A stretch of DNA of 64,000 nucleotides, from assembly GCA_002382325.1 (NCBI GenBank), contig DGAG01000008.1, positions 58,294-122,293 on the forward strand. Direction: 5' to 3'. Source of the DNA: Epsilonproteobacteria bacterium UBA4036 (GTDB taxonomy: Bacteria; Campylobacterota; Campylobacteria; Campylobacterales; Arcobacteraceae). The translations under genes and the position numbers were made by a program. Shown here piece after piece: positions 55,194 through 63,281 of the stretch (position 1 is its first letter; each line of letters begins with the position of its first letter). The notes below the pieces were generated by a model. It was not told where the DNA came from. It searched no databases and worked only from the letters and a program-made list of their open reading frames with translations.

Positions 55194-57332
55194 TTAATAA
55201 TTACTGATTGCATCTAAACCAATGGCTGTACAAATTTCAATATCTTTTTCATCTTTAATACTGTCTCCTATGATAATTATATCATTGGATTGACCAAAAT
55301 TCACAATAGTTCTTAAAAAATGCTTTTTATCTCGGTCTTTTGAAATGGCATTTGTATACTCTTTATTGATTCGTAAATAGTCCAAATGAAACTCTTCGAG
55401 TTGATCTACCGTAAAATCATTTGAACTAAATCGTTTTAAAATTATTTTTGAACCAAATCGATGTATTTCATCAATAAACGTTTTAAAAACTTCAATATTG
55501 GTTGAAGCATTATATGAAGTCATACTAAAAACCAAATATTTTGATATATTTTTGTTGTATAAGAATAAAGAATGTAACCAATTAATAAATTCTGAATCTT
55601 CTAAAGAAGCCATGGATAGATTAATGGCAATATTATAATCAATTTCATTGTTTTTAATATATTTAATCACTTCTTCAATAATGATTTTATCAAATTGGAC
55701 GGCTAAATTAATTTTCTCTGCAACCGATACAAAAACACCAATAGAAAATTTTTCTTTGTTTTTGTCATATAAAATAGGAATGGCTTCTTGCATAAGAAGT
55801 CGGTTGCTTTCATCTGTTGTTCGTGTTTCTAATCCAAAAGTAACTTCAAAAAAACTATTCTCAATAATCTCTCGTACATTTTGTTCTAAAAATTGGAATT
55901 TATCCAACACTTCAGATGGACTTACTATATAGTAGGTCTCATCTTTTGTTTTTGCAATAGTATAAGCATCACTTGAAGCATGCAATATTGAATCTATGGT
56001 TCCATATTTATCGAAAGGAACAAAGCTAAAATAAGTTAATATCCCTTTAACTTCATAACGAGCTTGCAACTCTTTGAGTTCTTCATTTAAACTTTGTGCA
56101 AACTCTAAAACTTTATTTTCTTCTTCATTCTTTAAAATCATCGCAAATTCAGAACCAAAAAAACGATACAACGTCGCTTCTTGAAGATTAACTTCATAAA
56201 ATTTATTTTGAACCACATGAGTAAACTCTTCAATTAAGTGATTGGCCAAAGCGGAACCATACTCTTTGGTAAAATTACCTAACGCTTCCAATTTAATGGA
56301 ACCAATAAAACCATCCGACCCTACAATGAACATATTTTTTAAATCCAGTTCAAATACTTTTTGATTAGGTAGTCCTGTCAAATCATCTGTAAATACTTTT
56401 CGCTCTAATATTCCTTTATTAATATTAAGCTCATTCACTACCCCAATGTATTTTCTTAAAATTTTATTAAGTAAACGAAAAGCTTCGTCAATATCGGGAT
56501 TGTGTCCAGTTTTTTCATCCAGTTTATGCATTAAATTATTTTCTAAAGCATCTTTCATAAAAGCTTTAAAGGCTAACATTGGCTCTAATAGCATCTTTTT
56601 AATAAAAAATAAATAGATTAATAAGGCAAAAATAATCCCTATAATACCGATGTACAAAGTATTCCAAAGATACGCTTGTTTCAATTTATTGATTTCTTGA
56701 TATAATTTTTGCTCATCAATAATATACTCAAAATTTGCCAAAGGTTGATCTAAAACATACAACATACGGCTATTTACAGTTTTTTCATACTCTGCCGTAG
56801 AAGAAAGAACTTCTTTCTTTAAAACATAATAAAAAGATAAAGAAGATAAGGTATTAATCACTCTTTGATTTTTATGTAAAAGAAATCTAAAATTTATAGG
56901 TTCTTCGATATTAACCGTAATCGTATTAAAAAATCGATACATATTATTGGACTGTAAAATAACGTATCCATTTTTTACATCTGTCGTTACTTCACTGATT
57001 TCCCAATCTGTATTTTGAGATTGTGTTGAATTTTTAATCAAATTTTCTTTTGAAAATATTAAGTTTTTGTATTGTATTTTGATTGATTCAAGAGAGATGG
57101 TATTCAAAGCAACTTGGAGAATATTGTAAATTGTTTCATTATTACTTTTTAAGATTTTTTCCTGTAAATCGCTGACAACAAACTCTATTTGCTTATTGAT
57201 GTCGCTAAAAAATTTCTCGTTAAGCTCTTTTTTTTCATTGTAATATTTATACGCAAAAAAAGCAGACAAAAACCCAAGAAAAAGCAAACAAAAAAATAAA
57301 AATTTTTTATGAAAGGTTAAATTAAAATTCAT
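55194..57332 (-). CDS. LapD-like membrane receptor with degenerate GGDEF and EAL domains
   Basis: This 712-residue protein has a membrane segment at about residues 9-28, a periplasmic domain (30-215), a second membrane segment (217-244) and a HAMP-like linker. A GGDEF-type domain follows (about 310-470), opening with FTDDLTGLPNQKVF, but its active site reads RFFGSEF, not GGDEF. The last part (about 490-712) is EAL-like but lacks catalytic residues: LETR stands where EAL should be, and KRFSSND where DDFGTG should be. This layout is that of LapD, which binds cyclic di-GMP through a dead EAL domain and signals to the periplasm. The start overlaps the TolC gene stop by 4 bases. The partner protease LapG is not seen. 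Confidence 0.8.
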   Translation of the reverse strand: MNFNLTFHKKFLFFCLLFLGFLSAFFAYKYYNEKKELNEKFFSDINKQIEFVVSDLQEKILKSNNETIYNILQVALNTISLESIKIQYKNLIFSKENLIKNSTQSQNTDWEISEVTTDVKNGYVILQSNNMYRFFNTITVNIEEPINFRFLLHKNQRVINTLSSLSFYYVLKKEVLSSTAEYEKTVNSRMLYVLDQPLANFEYIIDEQKLYQEINKLKQAYLWNTLYIGIIGIIFALLIYLFFIKKMLLEPMLAFKAFMKDALENNLMHKLDEKTGHNPDIDEAFRLLNKILRKYIGVVNELNINKGILERKVFTDDLTGLPNQKVFELDLKNMFIVGSDGFIGSIKLEALGNFTKEYGSALANHLIEEFTHVVQNKFYEVNLQEATLYRFFGSEFAMILKNEEENKVLEFAQSLNEELKELQARYEVKGILTYFSFVPFDKYGTIDSILHASSDAYTIAKTKDETYYIVSPSEVLDKFQFLEQNVREIIENSFFEVTFGLETRTTDESNRLLMQEAIPILYDKNKEKFSIGVFVSVAEKINLAVQFDKIIIEEVIKYIKNNEIDYNIAINLSMASLEDSEFINWLHSLFLYNKNISKYLVFSMTSYNASTNIEVFKTFIDEIHRFGSKIILKRFSSNDFTVDQLEEFHLDYLRINKEYTNAISKDRDKKHFLRTIVNFGQSNDIIIIGDSIKDEKDIEICTAIGLDAISNY

Positions 57333-60307
57333 GCTTCATCTTCTAAATGAGTATTGGCAACTGTCATGTCTTGACTGTTTTTTTTATTGTATTTGTGATA
57401 CAACGCTTGTTTAATATAAATCGGTTCCACTCTTGGTCTATTTTTTTGTATTCTTTTGGGCAATTGTTGAATAAAATCATTGGCTTTATCATAAGAATCA
57501 AAGATTCCGTACATCACTTTATGAAAGGATTTATCGGCTCCAAAGGTAAAAGAAAATGCATTTTCTTGAATTTGATTTTTGTGAATAAATATCTCACTTG
57601 ATTCCTCATTAAAAAATGTTGCGATGTTAAGTGTATATTTTGAATCCGGTGCTTTTAAGAATTTTTCTTTAAAAGAATGAAGACTCTCTGGCTCTTCGTT
57701 TTTTATTACCTCATTAAGTTTAATTCCATCTTCTAAACTATCTTGTATAGGCGTTATATCTTCAAACTCTATTTCTTGAGGAACATCTTCTTCACTTTTT
57801 GGTTTTGCTTTTGGTTCAGCATTAGCTGTATTCTCTTTTTGTTTTGTTATAGCATTTCTTAATTCAATTTTAATATCTTCGTTGATGGTTTCATACTCGA
57901 CTTTATTGGTATGAAAAGAAGGGGTTCCTAATTTTAAATATTGGTATTTGTCATACAATGCTTGTTTATCTTGAATAAATTCAATCACAGGAAAATACTT
58001 ATCTTTTGTTTCTTGTGATAATCTTGACAGTGCTTTATTGGCCTCATCATACGTTTCAAAAATACCATAAACAACTTTAACCCACTCAGCATTTGTACCG
58101 TATCTAAAAATAAGTGCTTGTTCTGATATTTCTTCTTTATTGACCAATAAAATTGCATCGTCCAATTGTGAGAAAGTCACTAGATTTATCGTATAATTAT
58201 CGGGTTTAGAAGCCATAAATTCTTGTTTGAACAATTCATTGCTTACATAAGGTTTTGGAGGTTTAGGCGCTAAAGTAATGGTTTTGGTCTCTACGAGTTC
58301 TTTGGGTCGTAATTCATCAAAACCATCAATAAAGTTTTTATACATATCTTTAATGGTTTTAATCGAAACCACTTTATACTCTTTATTTTCTATCTTTCCA
58401 ATTTCTTCTAATACTTTATTGGCATTTTCTTGTGTTTCATAAATCCCATACGCCATTACATTTTTTAATTTGTAATCATTTAACACATCTATCATAAAAG
58501 CTTGTTTGGATAACGTATGCTTTTTTATAAAGCCAAAGGTATCATAAATGGTATCAAACTCACCGATATAAAGAGTAAAATAGTCGTCATTTGCATCTAA
58601 GAATTTATCTTTAAAAATTAAAATATCTTCAATCGTATCGACCACTTTTGTAGGCGTTATTTCTGTTTTTTCATCTTCTTTTGTTTGTTCAAAAATAGAA
58701 GCAAATGCCATTAAATCAATATCTTCTTTTGTCTTTACACTGTTTTTATTATATTTGCTTTTTGTAAAATCGATAAAATTATCTTTTGTAGGGTCTAATT
58801 CAAAATGAGAAACCAATTGCCCTGTTTCAAATTGTAATTTAAAATAATCATTTAGCCGATTTTGATAAAATTCAATCAAGGAAACTTGCGCCGTATTAAG
58901 TTGTCGTTGAGCCGTCAACAATGTTTGTAAATCCTGTTCACCATTTTTAAATGCTTCCCAATAAGATTCAACGGTAACTTGTGAAGATTCAACTTCTTGA
59001 CGTGTGCTTTGTATTGAATTGTCAAGGGCATTAAGAGATTGATGTAAATTAGAAATAATCCATTTAATTTTTCTTCTTTCTTCTTCAATTTTGTATTTCG
59101 TTTCTCGAATAGTACTGTAAATAGAAAGAATTTTATTGGAATCTTTATCTGCATTGTATAAATTATATTTAACCGTTACATATGCTTCATTCATATTTTG
59201 TCGATAAAACTCTTCAGGGTCAATATCTTTGTCATACGTTCTTGTATGTGTAATTTCTAAATCAACTTTAGGATGAAACGCCGATTGAGCCCCTTTGAGT
59301 TTATATTGTTCCGACTCAACGGTAATTAAATAACTGACAATATTCAGATTTTGTTTGTTGGCAATTTCAAGAAGTTCTTCTACGGGCAATATTTGCATAT
59401 TAAATTCATATTCATATGGCAAGGTATATTTAAAGTTTTCTCCAACAATATATTCATAATATTTTAAAGCTTCCACAAACTTTGAATTGGTTTTGGATAA
59501 TTTTGATTCGGCATTAGAAACACTGGCTTTAATGGAACTAATATCTCCAATTGATGCTGCCCCTAAATCATATTTAATCGTTACAATTTCTAAAATCTTT
59601 TGTAACATTTCCATATTGATTCGAGTAGCATACAACGATTGATAAGAAAATACTACACCAAAATAAGCTTTAATAGCATTTTGTATCTCTTGTGAAATGG
59701 CCAATTCATATCGGTTTTTTGCCACTTCCAAACTTTTTTCTAATCCTTTGATTTTATTGTGAGTTGCACCACCTGCATATAAATTTTGTTTGAACTGTAA
59801 TTTAACACTTTCATCATGATATCGATTCATTCCACTGTCAATTCCATCATCACTGGGCGTTTTTTCAGTTGTCCCATATTTATATTCAACATCCAAAGTT
59901 GGCTTATATCCCGAATAGGCTTCATCTAAATTTAACTTTGCTTGTCGAACTTTTTCTCGTGCAATTTTGACATTATAATTATTGGAAACCGTCTCTAAAA
60001 TTACATCCACTAAAGAAACTTTCACATAATTATTAATCTCTTCATTATTGTTAGCTCCCAATAACTGCTTATTTTTTGTTTGTATCTTAGGTGTTATTGT
60101 TCCTGTTAATCCTGTTTCTTCGCCATAAACTTGGTTTATACCTTGAGTTTCAATCGCATGGTTTTTCGGATTTTTGGGAGCAACTAAATCAACCTTAGGT
60201 TCTTCTTCTTTCAAAACAGTTTTTTCTATATTATCATTGGCATTTGTAACACTACACATCAATAAAAAAGCAATCAATGAAGTTTTTATAACAAAAGGGG
60301 TCATCAT
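57329..60307 (-). CDS. TolC-type outer membrane channel fused to three SPOR-like modules
   Basis: This 992-residue protein starts with a signal peptide (TSLIAFLLMCSVTNAN). Residues about 85-515 are an outer membrane efflux protein with the usual two-fold repeat: VSLVDVILETVSNNYNVKIA at the start, FKQNLYAGG, and VTVKYNLYNADKDS in the second half, plus ALYAT- and LLTAQRQLNTAQ-type helices. After that comes a region of about 430 residues not usual in TolC, with three SPOR-like modules near 562-648, 689-786 and 879-972. Each has a YTLxI(A/G)xF-type strand and a V(M/V)YGIF(E/D)(T/S)YD(E/K)AN end, separated by Glu/Lys/Pro-rich linkers. It would export the giant RTX protein. The start overlaps the OmpA-like stop by 1 base (TAATG). 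Confidence 0.85.
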   Translation of the reverse strand: MMTPFVIKTSLIAFLLMCSVTNANDNIEKTVLKEEEPKVDLVAPKNPKNHAIETQGINQVYGEETGLTGTITPKIQTKNKQLLGANNNEEINNYVKVSLVDVILETVSNNYNVKIAREKVRQAKLNLDEAYSGYKPTLDVEYKYGTTEKTPSDDGIDSGMNRYHDESVKLQFKQNLYAGGATHNKIKGLEKSLEVAKNRYELAISQEIQNAIKAYFGVVFSYQSLYATRINMEMLQKILEIVTIKYDLGAASIGDISSIKASVSNAESKLSKTNSKFVEALKYYEYIVGENFKYTLPYEYEFNMQILPVEELLEIANKQNLNIVSYLITVESEQYKLKGAQSAFHPKVDLEITHTRTYDKDIDPEEFYRQNMNEAYVTVKYNLYNADKDSNKILSIYSTIRETKYKIEEERRKIKWIISNLHQSLNALDNSIQSTRQEVESSQVTVESYWEAFKNGEQDLQTLLTAQRQLNTAQVSLIEFYQNRLNDYFKLQFETGQLVSHFELDPTKDNFIDFTKSKYNKNSVKTKEDIDLMAFASIFEQTKEDEKTEITPTKVVDTIEDILIFKDKFLDANDDYFTLYIGEFDTIYDTFGFIKKHTLSKQAFMIDVLNDYKLKNVMAYGIYETQENANKVLEEIGKIENKEYKVVSIKTIKDMYKNFIDGFDELRPKELVETKTITLAPKPPKPYVSNELFKQEFMASKPDNYTINLVTFSQLDDAILLVNKEEISEQALIFRYGTNAEWVKVVYGIFETYDEANKALSRLSQETKDKYFPVIEFIQDKQALYDKYQYLKLGTPSFHTNKVEYETINEDIKIELRNAITKQKENTANAEPKAKPKSEEDVPQEIEFEDITPIQDSLEDGIKLNEVIKNEEPESLHSFKEKFLKAPDSKYTLNIATFFNEESSEIFIHKNQIQENAFSFTFGADKSFHKVMYGIFDSYDKANDFIQQLPKRIQKNRPRVEPIYIKQALYHKYNKKNSQDMTVANTHLEDEA

Positions 60308-61005
60308 TATTTTTTTTCAATCCTAATTATTAAAAATCCAAATTCATTTTCATTGGCAATATTGGTACTGTTTGGTTTAAGTAAATCCACTTGTACTTCT
60401 TTGATTTCATATCCCAATTGCCGAATTAAATTTCTGGCATTAATCGTTCGTGCCAAGGATATTTGTTTCATTACCGTAGCACTGATTTGATTGGTTGGGT
60501 CAACCGCACTGATTTTAACAACATGTTTGGAATATTTTTGTTTAACTTGAGCAATAAACTCTTTTATTTGTAAAATGGTTGGATTATCAAGCTTGATGTC
60601 ATTTCCTCCAAAATTTAAAATCAGATATTCATCTGTTGCAATGGTTGCTTGTTTTGTCTTTTCATCTTCATAAATTCGGCTTAAATCTTTACCGGCACTT
60701 TCTATGTCTCCCACTTCATCTTTTGTTTCAGGTTCTTCTATTAACGTTTGTTTTAACGGTTTAGTTTGCATCATTTGTTCAGTTTGTTTGGTTTGCTCAA
60801 GAATAATCTTTTTAGGATCTTCGCTTAAAATAATTTGGTCAGTTGCTATGGTTCCCGTATAAGATACTTTGAATTTGAATTGCGCATAATATCCAATATT
60901 AACAATAGTAATCAGTAAAAACAGTAATAAAACTAAAATAACTGAAGAGAAAATATCCACAAAAGGTGGCCAAGGGTTAAACTCTTCATTGCATCGTTTT
61001 GCCAT
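60307..61005 (-). CDS. MotB/ExbD/SiiA-like channel partner with OmpA-like periplasmic domain
   Basis: This 232-residue protein has one membrane segment (about residues 16-38, in WPPFVDIFSSVILVLLLFLL). An Asp sits at residue 17, in the position of the proton-carrying Asp of MotB and ExbD. The periplasmic part has a Gln/Lys/Thr-rich linker and an OmpA/MotB-like end, with YLILNFGGNDIKLDNPTI and SLARTINARNLIRQLGYEI (about 140-215). Together with the next-door MotA/TolQ-like protein it should form an ion channel. The closest functional parallel by setting is SiiA of the Salmonella SiiE system. The genes are spaced 4 bases from each other. Confidence 0.82.
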   Translation of the reverse strand: MAKRCNEEFNPWPPFVDIFSSVILVLLLFLLITIVNIGYYAQFKFKVSYTGTIATDQIILSEDPKKIILEQTKQTEQMMQTKPLKQTLIEEPETKDEVGDIESAGKDLSRIYEDEKTKQATIATDEYLILNFGGNDIKLDNPTILQIKEFIAQVKQKYSKHVVKISAVDPTNQISATVMKQISLARTINARNLIRQLGYEIKEVQVDLLKPNSTNIANENEFGFLIIRIEKK

Positions 61006-61009
61006 AAAC

Positions 61010-62179
61010 TTACTTTCTCACATTATTTTCTAACTGCTGTAATCGTATATCAAAGCTATTAATGAATTTTTCCATATTTTCTTGATTTTGTTTTTGAATC
61101 TCAACCAGTTGTTTCATCGTCTTATTTTGACTTGTTGCAATATTCGCCAAACTTTGAAGCGACTCATCTAAAGTATTTGAATTAGAAAATTGATTGATAT
61201 TTAACTCTTTTATCGAATTAACAATACTCTCTAAAAGTGCAATTTCATTGCCCGTTGATTTGTTATTTGCTTCAAAATTCTCTGATAACATTTTATATAC
61301 AACTTCATTACCCTCTGCACTTTTGCGTAACTCTTCTTTTAAATCTCCCATAGCATCTGCAAATACATTAAGAAATTTTCCTGTCGTCATCATATCACCA
61401 GAGACAACTTGAGTTTGTCCAGATTGACCTATACTTTTAGGAGCGGATCCCATTGTTTGGTGAAATTGTTCAATAACTTCTGAAGATTGAGTATCAATGA
61501 TTTTACCTTTCATCCAATCTTCAATATCTTCAATAAAAGCTTCTTGATTACGACTTAAAATATAGGTTTTTATACTTAAAATAATGGCCGTTGCTACTCC
61601 AAACAGTGATGAACCAAAACCAATTGCCATACCACTTAATGGTCCAGAGAACCCAGCTATTACTTCTGCTAGATTGATATCTCCGCTTAAAGATAAAATA
61701 ATTGCACCCATCTCATCAATTGATTTGAGTAACCCCGTAAATGTTCCAAAAAGTCCAATCATCAATGCCGTTGCTGTAAAGAAATTAATATACACTTTTT
61801 GATTGGCAAATTTCTCTTCAAGCCAAGAAGTCACATCTTTAGCTTCATTTTGGGTAAAATAGAGTGTCCCACTTTTTGCTCGTTTATAAAACATATGAGC
61901 AATACTCGCCGGCATAATTCTGTCAATGCCTTTAAGATAATAAATAAGTTGATCCCCTTTTTTATAGGCTAAAATCCCAAATGTTCCAGCAAGCATAGTT
62001 AATCGAAAAGCCGAATGGTAAACAATAACCATACCAATAGCAAGTACTGTCAAAACAGCGATATTAAAGGTTAATGTCGCCATAAAAAAGCTAATAAACA
62101 TTTTAAAGTTGGCAAATACCAAAAAAAAGATAAAAAGCCAAAAAACAAAGTATATTTTTAATATTTTTAATCTTCTCAT
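61010..62179 (-). CDS. MotA/TolQ/ExbB-type proton channel protein
   Basis: This 389-residue protein has two N-terminal membrane segments (about residues 9-31 and 36-55), a cytoplasmic loop, and two more (about 131-153 and 182-207). The signature is in the last two: ALMIGLFGTFTGLLKSID and GPLSGMAIGFGSSLFGVATA, the MotA/TolQ/ExbB fold. A long cytoplasmic C-terminus (about 215-389) with coiled-coil character (LESIVNSIKELN, RLQQLENNVRK) is an extension not found in TolQ. It pairs with the OmpA-like gene that follows. In this setting it is analogous to SiiB. The ATG has AAGGTAGC upstream. Confidence 0.85.
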   Translation of the reverse strand: MRRLKILKIYFVFWLFIFFLVFANFKMFISFFMATLTFNIAVLTVLAIGMVIVYHSAFRLTMLAGTFGILAYKKGDQLIYYLKGIDRIMPASIAHMFYKRAKSGTLYFTQNEAKDVTSWLEEKFANQKVYINFFTATALMIGLFGTFTGLLKSIDEMGAIILSLSGDINLAEVIAGFSGPLSGMAIGFGSSLFGVATAIILSIKTYILSRNQEAFIEDIEDWMKGKIIDTQSSEVIEQFHQTMGSAPKSIGQSGQTQVVSGDMMTTGKFLNVFADAMGDLKEELRKSAEGNEVVYKMLSENFEANNKSTGNEIALLESIVNSIKELNINQFSNSNTLDESLQSLANIATSQNKTMKQLVEIQKQNQENMEKFINSFDIRLQQLENNVRK

Positions 62180-62187
62180 TTGCTACC

Positions 62188-63141
62188 TTAAAACAAAAAC
62201 AAAATAATAGATATCACTAAGCCTAATGCCACAGTTGTAACCGTATTTGTCATATTATCGGCAATGTTAACAAATCCACCACTGACTTCAGTACTTTCTC
62301 CTACAATAATTAGTCCAACATCCGCCCCGTTAATATCTGTAATTTTCTTTACTATTTTAAAATATCCTTGATCAATTGTATATTTATCTTTTAAAAGTTG
62401 CATATACAGTTTTTCATCCATGGTTGGCATACTTGCTGCAAATTTTGTATCATATCGAACATTTTCAAGTGTATATTCTTGATTGACTTCTTTATATTTA
62501 CCTGTTTTAGCTTCTAAAGAGATAAATGGCAACATTTTTTTATCAAGTAAAAATACATACTCACTGCCTTGTTTAACAAAATCACTTCGCAAAGAGTGTA
62601 TGGATTCTTTAACCTCTAAAACCCCATAAACACTTCCATCTCTTTCCAGTGGTAATAAATACACAACAAATACGCCTTCATTTAAGACTTCAATTCCAAA
62701 TAACTGCCGTTTTGAACTAATGACTGTATTAACAGCATTTCGAAAAACTCTATCTTTATTGGTGACATTGATAATATCAATACTTAAATCCATAAAACCA
62801 CTTTTAACAAACTCTTCATTTAAAAAATCTTTTACCGCTGTCATTGCAATGTTGTTATTGTTTTCAATAGCGTTTAATAACGCACCATTTTGACGAATGG
62901 CTACCAAAATTTTTTCAAATTCGGTTTTCTTATTTTCAATTTTGACATTTAAAATTTGTTCATAACTTTTTGACATACTTTGGTAAACTTCTTTAGAAAC
63001 TCTGTCCGTCATTGTTGTAATAATGTACATACAAATAAAAATACCACTAATAGATACAACACTTAATGTGGTAAACCAAAGACCCTTGTTTTTTTTAAGT
63101 TGTGCCAGTAATTCTTGTAGTCTTTTAATAAAAGTAAACAT
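62188..63141 (-). CDS. Cache-domain membrane sensor without a cytoplasmic output domain
   Basis: This 317-residue protein heads the run. It has a membrane segment at about residues 20-45 (LWFTTLSVVSISGIFICMYI), a periplasmic region of about 245 residues resembling a double Cache sensor, and a final membrane segment TVTTVALGLVISIILFLF that ends the protein. No HAMP, kinase, GGDEF or MCP domain follows. The next gene starts 8 bases later, so it does not look truncated. The periplasmic part has DIINVTNKDRVFRNA and GVFVVYLLPLERDGSVYGVL, fitting ligand-binding Cache folds. I chose the ATG at 63141, with AAGG 9 bases upstream. In-frame ATGs at 63183 and 63201 lack any ribosome binding site. Confidence 0.72.
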   Translation of the reverse strand: MFTFIKRLQELLAQLKKNKGLWFTTLSVVSISGIFICMYIITTMTDRVSKEVYQSMSKSYEQILNVKIENKKTEFEKILVAIRQNGALLNAIENNNNIAMTAVKDFLNEEFVKSGFMDLSIDIINVTNKDRVFRNAVNTVISSKRQLFGIEVLNEGVFVVYLLPLERDGSVYGVLEVKESIHSLRSDFVKQGSEYVFLLDKKMLPFISLEAKTGKYKEVNQEYTLENVRYDTKFAASMPTMDEKLYMQLLKDKYTIDQGYFKIVKKITDINGADVGLIIVGESTEVSGGFVNIADNMTNTVTTVALGLVISIILFLF

Positions 63142-63183
63142 TGAAAAGAACCTTGTAGATATTGATGTAGATAAAAAAGACAT

Positions 63184-63250
63184 TTTATAGTAACAAAACA
63201 TAACTATAACTTAAATTATTACTTTTTTATAAGCAAAATTTAATTATAAT
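63184..63250. promoter_or_regulatory. Divergent promoter region of the type I secretion genes
   Basis: The AT-rich gap between the Cache gene and the ABC transporter gene holds a perfect TATAAT on the plus strand (63245-63250), 31 bases before the TTG start at 63282. On the minus strand TATAAA (63184-63189) and TATAGT (63204-63209) are candidates for the operon of the Cache gene. No clear -35 boxes are visible. Shared control of both arms is plausible. Confidence 0.4.
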
Positions 63251-63281
63251 CATTATTAATTTATATTCCATGAGGTTAAAT

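Noticed and set aside
63142..63201. Longer start for the Cache sensor (ATG at 63201 or 63183)
   Set aside because: Neither has a ribosome binding site, and the added residues are not like a signal or membrane segment. The ATG at 63141 has AAGG upstream and leads directly into the first membrane helix.
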